NCBI GenBank assembly: GCA_964553915.1
Contig: CAZKMM010000073.1
Coordinates: forward strand, 1-13,277
Direction of reading: 5' to 3'
Length of the DNA: 13,277 nt
Origin: CAZKMM01 sp964553915
Lineage (GTDB): Bacteria > RBG-13-61-14 > DRUE01
Below are positions 1 to 6,164 of the stretch, piece by piece. The notes below the pieces were generated by a model. It made no database searches. It was not told where the DNA came from and saw nothing but the letters and a program-made list of their open reading frames with translations. The position numbers were made by a program, and so were the translations under genes. Every line of letters starts with the position of its first letter. Positions within the stretch are counted from its first letter, which is position 1.

Positions 1-144
1 ATGAGAGAGGTCATCTGCCAGGGCAAAGCCTTTTCTTTCCCGAAGGATTTTTAAAGACGCAAGCAGGGTGCCTCGCCGATATTCATCAACCAGCAAGCCC
101 ATTATTCCTTTTATTAACCCAAAGACCATTCTCGCCCGATTCAT
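1..144 (-). CDS. Unidentified protein, N-terminal fragment (last visible gene of acyl-CoA operon)
   Basis: Forty-eight codons are visible before the gene leaves the window at its 3' end. The ATG at 142-144 lies 2 nt after the stop of the ACAD-like gene. A GGGAGGG Shine-Dalgarno sits inside the end of that gene, so the start is well supported and translation is probably coupled. The visible N-terminus begins MNRARMVFGLIKGIMGLL, mildly hydrophobic and basic, then a charged helical stretch and ALADDLSH. I do not recognise a family. The ADDLSH end loosely resembles the approach to the first strand of AMP-forming acyl-CoA ligases (LTYxEL). A ligase would suit this operon, but that is a guess. The gene is very probably real; its function is unknown. 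Confidence 0.6.
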   Translation of the reverse strand, partial: MNRARMVFGLIKGIMGLLVDEYRRGTLLASLKILRERKGFALADDLSH

Positions 145-146
145 AT

Positions 147-1265
147 TTACCCTCCCCATTCTTCCTGAGCAAGGATTCCTGCCATAAGTTGAAGCCGTTT
201 AAAAGGAACTGAGCCGAAGATAAGCTGAATTTGTTTGGCATCTCTCATTCTTTTCTCCTGTCCGTAATCCTGGATATATCCGTAGCCTCCAAGAATCTGG
301 ACCCCGTCTGTGGTGGCTTTGCTGGTCTGCTCGGTAAGTAAAATTAGCGCTGAATCAGAAAGGAAGTGGGGATAATCTTTTTCTGAGTGGTTGAGCAGCT
401 CTTTTAACAGAGCCTTGCCACATTCAATAATTACCGCCATATTTACCAGCATCATTCTTATCTGGTCATAATTAATAATCATTCTCCCGCCCTGGTATCT
501 TTCTTTGGCATATTCTTTAGCGGTTTGATAGGAGCCAAACACTACCCCTAATGCCATTGCCAGCACCGCGGGATAAAACTTTCGGGCGAGCCCGGGATAT
601 TCTTTTTCCGCATCAGGGAGCAGGAGCTGGTCTGCTTCTAGTTTAACTTCTTTTAACTCCAGGTCTGCCACCGGGCATTGCCTGAGTCCCAGGCTTAAAA
701 CCGGCTCGCTTAGTTTTACTCCCGGAGTCCGGGCATCAATCAGGAAGAATCCGGTTTCTTCGGTTCCTTTGAACCGGGCAGGAATAATCATTGCCCGGGC
801 AAGCGGGGCTAGAGCAAGGTATTCTATTTTTCCGTTCAAAATATATCCCTGATTGGTTTTGCTGGCTTCAATTTCCTTTTGCAAATCGGTCAGGGAGTCA
901 TAAACAGGAAAGGCAAAAAGATTCTGGGCAAGATATTTTTCTTTAACCTGCTCTGAGCCTGATTTTAAAAGGAGGGATTGCGCCAGAGCAGTGGTGAAAA
1001 TCAGGCAGGAAAAACTGGCATCAACCTGAGAGAGGGTGGCGAGCACCTCGCAGAGAGCAGGAATACCCTGTTCCAGCCCACCGTATTTTTCAGGAAGTAT
1101 TATCTTTAAAAATCCCAGTTGCTGGGCGATTTTCAGGGCATTTTCATTAAACCGGGCATAGGGATAATTATCAGCTTCCAGAGCCCCGGGCTCCAGCTCG
1201 TTTTTAGCGAACTTTTCCGCTGATTCTGCGAAGGGCTTTAATTCAGAAATTCCAGTGAAACTCAT
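147..1265 (-). CDS. Acyl-CoA dehydrogenase-like protein, probably non-catalytic small subunit
   Basis: At 372 residues this is the usual ACAD length, with the fold visible end to end. The N-terminal helical part includes LPEKYGGLEQG (58-67). A beta domain lies near 115-215, and the C-terminal helical part ends in QILGGYGY (323-330) and RMRDAK (339-344). Two active-site features are missing. The TEPxAGSD flavin motif is replaced by VYDSLTD (121-127). The catalytic Glu position of medium-chain-type enzymes (FEGT) reads LIFGS, with Phe350 aligned to the Glu. The alternative isovaleryl-CoA dehydrogenase Glu position also appears to be Phe (230). In contrast, QILGGYGY and Arg256 (ERYQGG) are kept; in ACAD dimers the equivalent residues bind the FAD held by the partner subunit. 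It lies 18 nt downstream of the large ACAD gene and has an AAGGAGGA ribosome site. Inferred role: partner subunit of that enzyme. Confidence 0.9.
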   Translation of the reverse strand: MSFTGISELKPFAESAEKFAKNELEPGALEADNYPYARFNENALKIAQQLGFLKIILPEKYGGLEQGIPALCEVLATLSQVDASFSCLIFTTALAQSLLLKSGSEQVKEKYLAQNLFAFPVYDSLTDLQKEIEASKTNQGYILNGKIEYLALAPLARAMIIPARFKGTEETGFFLIDARTPGVKLSEPVLSLGLRQCPVADLELKEVKLEADQLLLPDAEKEYPGLARKFYPAVLAMALGVVFGSYQTAKEYAKERYQGGRMIINYDQIRMMLVNMAVIIECGKALLKELLNHSEKDYPHFLSDSALILLTEQTSKATTDGVQILGGYGYIQDYGQEKRMRDAKQIQLIFGSVPFKRLQLMAGILAQEEWGG

Positions 1266-1283
1266 TTTTTCCTCCTTGAATGG

Positions 1284-2774
1284 CTAAAAGACCTGAACCT
1301 CCGGATAATGTTGGGCAATCAGATTTTTAAAGATATTCAGCCGATTTAGCTGATTGGTTCCTTCAAAAATCTGGAGCAATTTGGCATCCCGAAAGACTTT
1401 TTCTATTCCCGCATCGTGCCGAAGCCCGCTTCGGGAAAGGAACTCTACCGCTAAATGAGCGTTTTCCATAGCAATATCCGAGCCCACCACCTTTGCCAGA
1501 GAAGACATTATTTGAATTCTGGCTTTCTGGTCTTGGGGAAGTTCAACCAGGCTTTTAATCAGATATTCCTGCACTCGTGCGGAATAAAGGAATTTCTTCC
1601 ACCAGCGGTTTTTCATTAATTTTTTTATCAGGAAATTAGCAATTCGGGTGTTGATAATGGAAGGCATTTCCATCCCCGGCATTTCCAGATTATTTAAAAG
1701 AGCAAATTGTGCCTCCAGATAAACCGAGCGGGCGCTCATAACATTCAGATACATATTGGTGAGAAGAGCCTGGACCCATTGCTGGTTGAGGAGGGTTTTG
1801 CCTTTATATTTGGTTTGCTTTGCCAGATGTAAAACTCGTTCAAAGGAGCCCCGGGCATTACCGGTGGACATTGCTCCGACCGCGGTTCTGGTAATGCCCA
1901 GAACCGAATAGAGAAGACTATCAAAGGCACCTTTAAATTTACCTTCTGAGTATCTGGTGGCATCTATCACAATTCTCTCCTCGGGAACAAAGCAGTCCTC
2001 AAAAATCAGCTCACTGGCAGGGGCGGCTCTTTGCCCCATTTTTCTTTCTTTTCTTCCCAGAGAAAATCCCTTGGCATCATTGGGCACCAGAAAACAGGCA
2101 TAAGTATTGACCGGGTCTTTGAGGTCAAAGGGCATCAAAATCACATGGTCAGAAGCCATATGCCCGGTGCTGATGAACACCTTGCGTCCGTTGAGAATGG
2201 CTCCTGCTGGAACCTTTTTTGCCTGACAGATAAGCTTTGCCCCGGGATATAGCTCCACTTCCTCTACATCGGTTCCTGCCATTGGCTCGGTGATGGCACA
2301 ATCTATTACATAGGGCTTTTCTTTTTTTTCCTTTTCCACAATTTTTTCTGCTACCTCGGTCAAAATTCTGAGATTAAAGCTGACCATCAGGGCACATAGT
2401 CCGAGCCCGTGCCCTCCCATCAAGCCGGAAAAAGCGGTATCTACTGATGCCTGTTCTTCCTGATTTATCAGAGAAAATCCCAGCCCACCCCGGGCATTTC
2501 CTCCCATAAACCTGGGGATGAAGCCAGAAAGCCGACCGTGTTTTCCTGCTAATCGGAGCAGTTCCCAGCTTAAATAATTCGGCTCTTGGGCGTGCTTGCG
2601 GTCTTCTTCCAGCACCAGAGGGGCAAGCTCTTCCCGACAGAATCTTCTTTCATCTTCCCAGGATTCCTTGAGTTGTTTGAACAGGGCAGGGCGATATTTT
2701 TTCAGGGCTGATAGGCTGTAAAAACTGGTTTCAAAATCAAACAGGTCTTCGCACTCAAAATCAATTTTTTCCAT
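1284..2774 (-). CDS. Acyl-CoA dehydrogenase, large catalytic subunit
   Basis: A FAD-dependent acyl-CoA dehydrogenase expected to make 2-enoyl-CoA and pass electrons to a flavoprotein or other carrier. At 496 residues it is about 100 longer than typical ACADs. TEPMAGTD (162-169) and FISTG (200-204) form the flavin pocket. IFEGTNQLNR carries the catalytic base, Glu471. The GGxGY loop that normally precedes it is degenerate (FLSRSGLRH, 445-453), and the partner-FAD-binding arginine (ERxxFG) reads KQTKYKG (319-325). The extra length is partly an N-terminal extension of about 35 residues and partly an insertion near 360-425 in the C-terminal helical domain, with a basic, tryptophan-containing patch (KNRWWKK, 388-394). 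AAGGAG lies 8 nt before the ATG. Motif losses complement those of the downstream ACAD-like protein, implying a heteromer. The substrate cannot be read from the sequence. Confidence 0.92.
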   Translation of the reverse strand: MEKIDFECEDLFDFETSFYSLSALKKYRPALFKQLKESWEDERRFCREELAPLVLEEDRKHAQEPNYLSWELLRLAGKHGRLSGFIPRFMGGNARGGLGFSLINQEEQASVDTAFSGLMGGHGLGLCALMVSFNLRILTEVAEKIVEKEKKEKPYVIDCAITEPMAGTDVEEVELYPGAKLICQAKKVPAGAILNGRKVFISTGHMASDHVILMPFDLKDPVNTYACFLVPNDAKGFSLGRKERKMGQRAAPASELIFEDCFVPEERIVIDATRYSEGKFKGAFDSLLYSVLGITRTAVGAMSTGNARGSFERVLHLAKQTKYKGKTLLNQQWVQALLTNMYLNVMSARSVYLEAQFALLNNLEMPGMEMPSIINTRIANFLIKKLMKNRWWKKFLYSARVQEYLIKSLVELPQDQKARIQIMSSLAKVVGSDIAMENAHLAVEFLSRSGLRHDAGIEKVFRDAKLLQIFEGTNQLNRLNIFKNLIAQHYPEVQVF

Positions 2775-2838
2775 TGCCCACTCTCCTTGCTCCGGTTTGA
2801 GGTTGAAAAATTAAAAGCTCTTTTTCATTTTAAGTTGC

Positions 2839-4089
2839 TCAAGCCTTGCTCAAGATGTGGATGGAACAGGCCGCTTCCTCGGTGCCAATAAATCCTCCGC
2901 CGTTCTCTGCCAGAGCAATCCGGGCTCCTTCTACCTGCCTTTTCCCGGCACTTCCTCGGAGCTGAAGCACCAGCTCAACAATTTGAGCCAGTCCGGTGGC
3001 ACCAATTGGATGTCCCCGACATTCCAGCCCTCCGCTGGGATTGATGGGAATTCTTCCTCCCAGCCGGGTGGCACCGGATTCTGCTAAAATTCCTCCCTCT
3101 CCCTCCCGGGCAAAGCCCACATCCTCAGTGATATAAAGCTCACCAAAAGCGGTGGCATCGTGAACCTCCGCAACATCAATATCCTCCGGACCCACTCCTG
3201 CCATTTCATAGGCTTTTTTAGCCAGGCGGGCGACCACAGAGGGCTCATCTTCTCCTTTTAACCTTCCCGAGAGCACCACTGAGGCTTCAACCCGCACTGG
3301 TTTTACCTTACTTCCCAGCTTCTTTTTGTATCTTTCTGAGCAGAGCAGAACCACAGCTGAGCCGTCTCCAATCGGAGCACACATAGAGCGGGTGAGAGGA
3401 TAAGCCACCAGAAGATCATTAAGCACTTCTTCCACACTCATATTTTTTTGATACTGTGCCATTGGATTAAGCGAGCCGTGAAAATGATTTTTGGAGGCAA
3501 TAATTGCCAGTTGCTTCTGGGTGGTGCGGTATTTTTCCATATGCCTTCGGGCTCCCAATGCATAAATATCCATAAAAGCGGTTCTTTGTTTTTCCTGAAC
3601 CGGCTTGCCGGTTTTTTTTGCGATTTCTTCTGCTTTTTTCCGAGCCTGAGCTTTCATCATTTCAATCAATTTTCTGGTGACCTCAACATCAGTGCCGGAG
3701 AGAAATCCCTCAAACATCTTTTGCCTATCTTCCGGGAAATAGACTTTTTCTGCCCCGACCGCCAGCACCAGATCATAAAGCCCGGCTTTAATACTCATCC
3801 AGGCGCAGTGAAGAGCATTGGAACCACCAGCACAGGCGTTTTCCACATTATAAATCGGAATGCCCTGAATTCCTGCGGGCAGGAGCGCTACTTCTCCCCG
3901 AATACAGTGCTGACCCGTGCTCATTCCCCAGCCGGAATTGGAAAACCAGACCGCCTCTATTTCCTCCTTTTTTACCGGAAGATCAGCAAACAAAGATTGA
4001 AGCGCCTCTAAAGTCATTTGCTTGATGCTTTTTTCCGGATACTTGGTGAACCGTATCATTCCTACCCCGATGATGTAAACCTGACTCAT
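2839..4089 (-). CDS. SCP2-type thiolase (acyl-CoA acetyltransferase family)
   Basis: Thiolase fold, 416 residues, of the SCP2-like (non-classical) class, which cleaves or forms 3-ketoacyl-CoA. The nucleophile is Cys86 in NVENACAGGSNAL. His310 lies in EVHDATAF, matching the HDCF position of SCP2 thiolases. His360 lies in GHPIGATG (359-366). The C-terminal glycine loop AENGGGFIG (394-402) lacks the CxG cysteine of classical thiolases. The second motif reads HDA rather than HDC, so the usual second cysteine is absent from both known places; Cys357 (ECRGHP) is nearby. A helical, Lys-rich loop at about 125-170 is prominent. AAGGAG precedes the ATG, and the gene begins 18 nt after the ferredoxin gene. 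The SCP2 thiolase partner DUF35 is not in the window. It is a thiolase, but an aldolase or condensing activity is possible. Confidence 0.9.
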   Translation of the reverse strand: MSQVYIIGVGMIRFTKYPEKSIKQMTLEALQSLFADLPVKKEEIEAVWFSNSGWGMSTGQHCIRGEVALLPAGIQGIPIYNVENACAGGSNALHCAWMSIKAGLYDLVLAVGAEKVYFPEDRQKMFEGFLSGTDVEVTRKLIEMMKAQARKKAEEIAKKTGKPVQEKQRTAFMDIYALGARRHMEKYRTTQKQLAIIASKNHFHGSLNPMAQYQKNMSVEEVLNDLLVAYPLTRSMCAPIGDGSAVVLLCSERYKKKLGSKVKPVRVEASVVLSGRLKGEDEPSVVARLAKKAYEMAGVGPEDIDVAEVHDATAFGELYITEDVGFAREGEGGILAESGATRLGGRIPINPSGGLECRGHPIGATGLAQIVELVLQLRGSAGKRQVEGARIALAENGGGFIGTEEAACSIHILSKA

Positions 4090-4107
4090 TATTGCTCCTT
4101 TCTTGGT

Positions 4108-4431
4108 TTAAAATTTTCTCGGCAGAGCTGGTATCCCACGGTCCAGATAGCGAAAAGCTCTTTTAAATTCAATGAATTGCTCAATTTCAATAGCATCTTC
4201 CGGACAGATAGCTACACAATCTCCGCAGGACATACAATAAGGCAATTCCTCGTTTACCCGGGCTTTTTTGTCCACTATTTCCAAACAGGAAGCCGGACAG
4301 GCGTTAACGCAGAATTCACAACCTCTACATTTTTCCAGATTGATTTTTACTCTCCCTAAAATCACCTCCTCGCCGATTCTGGTAAAACTCTCTATTTTTG
4401 CTCTTTGCTTCCAGCTGAGAAATTCCGGCAT
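4108..4431 (-). CDS. 2x[4Fe-4S] ferredoxin
   Basis: A small iron-sulfur electron carrier of 107 residues. The two cluster motifs are clear: CRGCEFCVNACP (Cys35, 38, 41, 45) and CMSCGDCVAICP (Cys66, 69, 72, 76). An extra Cys49 follows the first motif. The N-terminal 30 residues before the clusters and the 25-residue basic tail (FKRAFRYLDRG) are longer than in minimal clostridial ferredoxins and could dock a partner protein. AGGAGGAG overlaps the TAG of the nitroreductase-fold gene and lies 5 nt before the ATG, so the two genes are probably coupled. Placed between a flavoprotein gene and acyl-CoA genes, it probably carries electrons for one of them; which one is inference. Confidence 0.93.
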   Translation of the reverse strand: MPEFLSWKQRAKIESFTRIGEEVILGRVKINLEKCRGCEFCVNACPASCLEIVDKKARVNEELPYCMSCGDCVAICPEDAIEIEQFIEFKRAFRYLDRGIPALPRKF

Positions 4432-4442
4432 AATTTCTCCTC

Positions 4443-5168
4443 CTAATAAACCACTTTAAAGTTGCCTTCTTCATCAAACCAGTCAATTGCCTGAGTTTCC
4501 CTGGGAACATAGCTGTCAGGGTTGCCTTTGGGATAGCCAATGGCAATAGAGGTGATGAGCTTGTAGGGATATTTAATTCCCAGTTTCTTCCGCCATTTTC
4601 TATAAATAGCCAGCGGGGTAACAAAACTTACCCAGCAGGTGCCCAAGCCATAACTATGAGCGGTTAGAGCTATATGTTCTCCAGCAATCCCGATGTCAAT
4701 TGCCGGGTCTCCCGGAGCCCTCTGGTCTGCAAGAAGGATAATCACTGTGGGAGCACCGTGCCAGACTTCCAGTTTTTCTTCTGCAATTAACTTCATTGCG
4801 GAAAAAGGTATGGGATGGAACATATTGGGACTGAGCCTCATCAGGAGTTTGGCAAGAAACTGTCGGTGATGTTTTCCCGGAAGGGTATAATCAGTCCATT
4901 TCATAATTTTTTGGCAGAGCTTTTTGACCTGCTCGCTCATTTCCTCAATCATTTTCTGGTCCCGGACAACAACAAACTTCCAGGGTTGAGCATTACCGGC
5001 GCTGGGAGCAAACCGGGCGGTTTCTAAAATCCTGCGGATGAGATACTCCGGCACCTGTTTTTTCTGAAAGTAGCGGACACTTCGCCGACGGTAAATGATT
5101 TCTTCTAAAAAGTTAAAATCTGCTCCTGGTTCAGGCGGGATTATTTTTTTCTTTTCTGTCATTTCCAT
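4443..5168 (-). CDS. Nitroreductase-family FMN oxidoreductase
   Basis: A homodimeric FMN-dependent oxidoreductase fold, 241 residues. Signature elements are RRRSVRYF (27-34), which binds FMN phosphate, APSAGNAQPWKF (54-65) and the C-terminal GLGTCW (174-179) with IAIGYPKG (208-215). Family members act on nitro compounds, quinones, enones, flavins or halogenated aromatics, so the name does not fix a substrate. A charged N-terminal extension (about 20 residues) precedes the fold, and an insertion near 88-135 (TLPGKHHRQF and PNMFHPIP) covers the usual substrate-lid region. Two ATG codons lie 6 nt apart; the first is 4-5 nt from AGGAG and the second about 10 nt, and either could be used. It is the first gene of the minus-strand operon, 343 nt after the tRNA gene. 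With the ferredoxin it may be a ferredoxin-linked reductase. Confidence 0.88.
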   Translation of the reverse strand: MEMTEKKKIIPPEPGADFNFLEEIIYRRRSVRYFQKKQVPEYLIRRILETARFAPSAGNAQPWKFVVVRDQKMIEEMSEQVKKLCQKIMKWTDYTLPGKHHRQFLAKLLMRLSPNMFHPIPFSAMKLIAEEKLEVWHGAPTVIILLADQRAPGDPAIDIGIAGEHIALTAHSYGLGTCWVSFVTPLAIYRKWRKKLGIKYPYKLITSIAIGYPKGNPDSYVPRETQAIDWFDEEGNFKVVY

Positions 5169-5511
5169 TTTTCTCCTTTTTTGAACATTCGCCTGGTGAT
5201 TTGTCTTTTTTCTTTTTACCAGAAAATTTTTATTTTATCCAGTTTTTATTCATTTTTTTAAAAAAAATAATTTTTTCTTTTTTTTGCTGGATTTGAGCCG
5301 GGTTTTTAACTTCTGGTGCTTATTTTTATTATTGAACAATGGCTCTGGGAAAGTTATCGAGCAAAAGGTTTTGTTGCTAGAGTTTTTAGTTTTGCTTCAG
5401 GCTTTATCTGGAAGGAAAGAGAGACTTTTTAACAAAAAAATGTAAGAAACCTTTTTTTATAATAATAAACGGAATGAAACAGTTTGATTTGATGAGTAAT
5501 TAACAAAAAAT
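5169..5511. other. AT-rich intergenic spacer upstream of the acyl-CoA operon
   Basis: No gene is supported here. The stretch is much richer in A+T than its surroundings and holds long homopolymer tracts, notably T7 then A8 at 5253-5268 and further T runs to about 5286. Such tracts can bend DNA or act as UP elements. The promoter of the minus-strand operon should lie here, but I found no convincing -35/-10 pair. TAAAAT read on the minus strand at 5232-5237 is a possible -10 without a good -35. The A6 run at 5505-5510 reads as U6 just after the tRNA and may help terminate it. Confidence 0.5.
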
Positions 5512-5585
5512 TACCCCCGGCGGGACTTGAACCCGCGGCCTAGGGATTAGGAATCCCTCGCTCTATCCGGCTGAGCTACGGGGGT
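5512..5585 (-). tRNA. tRNA-Arg, anticodon CCU
   Basis: A full cloverleaf can be drawn. The 7-bp acceptor stem is ACCCCCG with CGGGGGU, the D arm GCUC/GAGC, the anticodon stem AGGGA/UCCCU with loop UUCCUAA, and the T arm GCGGG-UUCAAGU-CCCGC. The anticodon CCU lies at 5549-5551 and reads the AGG arginine codon. The discriminator base is A at 5512 and the 3' CCA is not encoded. A U6 tract follows within 2 nt, so the acceptor and T-arm region plus the U run may act as a terminator. The gene is upstream of, and on the same strand as, the nitroreductase-fold operon, and divergent from hsp20. Confidence 0.96.
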
Positions 5586-5595
5586 GTTTATTTTT

Positions 5596-5624
5596 ATGAT
5601 GTTGATATTTTTTAAGTTTGTCAA
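5596..5624 (-). promoter_or_regulatory. Putative sigma-70 promoter of tRNA-Arg
   Basis: On the minus strand a perfect TTGACA (5624-5619) is followed after 17 nt by CATCAT (5601-5596), a 4/6 match to TATAAT. The predicted transcript start near 5589 would give a leader of only a few nt before the tRNA. The -35 box lies within CCTTGACA, the same 8-mer found in inverse orientation before hsp20. Confidence 0.5.
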
Positions 5625-5635
5625 GGCTGGTTTCC

Positions 5636-5650
5636 AGGAAAATTTTTCCT
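5636..5650. repeat. 15-bp palindrome between divergent promoters, candidate operator
   Basis: AGGAAAATTTTTCCT is a perfect inverted repeat (7-bp arms, central T). It overlaps by 2 nt a smaller inverted repeat, CTGGTTTCCAG (5627-5637), and both lie between the outward-facing CCTTGACA boxes. The position suits a regulator acting on hsp20 and the tRNA. It is not the CIRCE element bound by HrcA. Function is inferred from position and symmetry only. Confidence 0.35.
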
Positions 5651-5654
5651 ACCC

Positions 5655-5683
5655 TTGACAGGCGGGATTTAAAGATATAGATT
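5655..5683 (+). promoter_or_regulatory. Putative sigma-70 promoter of hsp20-lon
   Basis: A perfect TTGACA (5655-5660) is followed after 17 nt by TAGATT (5678-5683), a 4/6 match to TATAAT. TATAGA at 5676-5681 is a better -10 but with only 15 nt spacing. Transcription would start near 5690, immediately before the ribosome site, giving a leader of about 13 nt. The short leader is unusual and lowers confidence. Confidence 0.5.
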
Positions 5684-5689
5684 TCCAAA

Positions 5690-5705
5690 AGGAGGAAAAA
5701 AATTG
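5690..5705 (+). promoter_or_regulatory. Ribosome binding site that fixes the TTG start of hsp20
   Basis: AGGAGG at 5690-5695 is 7 nt from TTG at 5703-5705. The only nearby ATG (about 5716) is out of frame, so the TTG is the start. Confidence 0.75.
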
Positions 5706-6131
5706 GCAAAAAGTAATGATAAACCAGAAGTGGTAGTATATAGATTTCAGCGGAGCTTTCAGAGCTGGATCGAGCCATCACTCAGCGATGACCGGCTCCA
5801 CGAACCGCTGGCAGATATTTATGAGACCGAAGATGAGCTGGTGCTGGAGGTGGAGCTACCTGGAGTAAATAAAGAGGACATAGAAGCTTATACCATTCAT
5901 AACCGGCTTTATCTTCGGACTTTTCGGAACCAGGAGGTATTTTCTGGCTCGGCTCCGGCTCAATATCTATGTCTGGAGCGAATTTTTGGGGAATTTTACC
6001 GGGAAATAGAGCTTCCGGTCGCCTGTGATACCAGCAAGGCAAAAGCAAAGTTTGAGCAGGGGGTTTTGGTTATTAAATTTCCTAAAATCATTGAGCGGAG
6101 AGGAAAAAAAAGAGAAATAAAGATTGAATGA
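5703..6131 (+). CDS. hsp20: Small heat shock protein, Hsp20/alpha-crystallin family
   Basis: An ATP-independent holdase that binds unfolding proteins as large oligomers in the cytoplasm. At 142 residues it has the normal family size. The alpha-crystallin domain runs from about 36 to 128, with ELPGVNKEDIEA (51-62), ERIFGEFYREIELP (92-105) and the G-V-L element in FEQGVLVIKFPK (117-128). The C-terminal I-x-I oligomerisation motif is IKI (139-141). The N-terminal arm (about 35 residues) is short and aromatic. Translation begins at TTG after a strong AGGAGG. The gene is first in its transcription unit, and lon follows after 30 nt, an arrangement that pairs a holdase with a protease for damaged proteins. 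Confidence 0.95.
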   Translation: MAKSNDKPEVVVYRFQRSFQSWIEPSLSDDRLHEPLADIYETEDELVLEVELPGVNKEDIEAYTIHNRLYLRTFRNQEVFSGSAPAQYLCLERIFGEFYREIELPVACDTSKAKAKFEQGVLVIKFPKIIERRGKKREIKIE

Positions 6132-6151
6132 AAAAGCCTGCTGATATAAAT

Positions 6152-6164
6152 GGAGGAAATAATG
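6152..6164 (+). promoter_or_regulatory. Ribosome binding site deciding the lon start
   Basis: GGAGG at 6152-6156 is 5 nt upstream of ATG 6162. An in-frame ATG at 6150 overlaps this site and has no Shine-Dalgarno of its own, so 6162 is preferred; the choice changes the product by only 4 residues. Confidence 0.7.

Noticed and set aside
3448..4359. Plus-strand frames opposite the thiolase and ferredoxin genes
   Set aside because: They lack motifs and ribosome sites and are shadows of well-supported minus-strand genes.
5474..5503. A nine-codon reading frame (ATG to TAA) in the spacer
   Set aside because: No ribosome binding site and no sign of coding bias; it is expected by chance.
5512..5585. 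tRNA gene as an integration site of a mobile element
   Set aside because: No repeat of the tRNA 3' end was seen in the window, and there is no integrase or phage gene.
5586..5702. CIRCE (HrcA) element before hsp20
   Set aside because: The TTAGCACTC-N9-GAGTGCTAA pattern is absent; the inverted repeat seen is CCTTGACA and is better explained as divergent -35 boxes.
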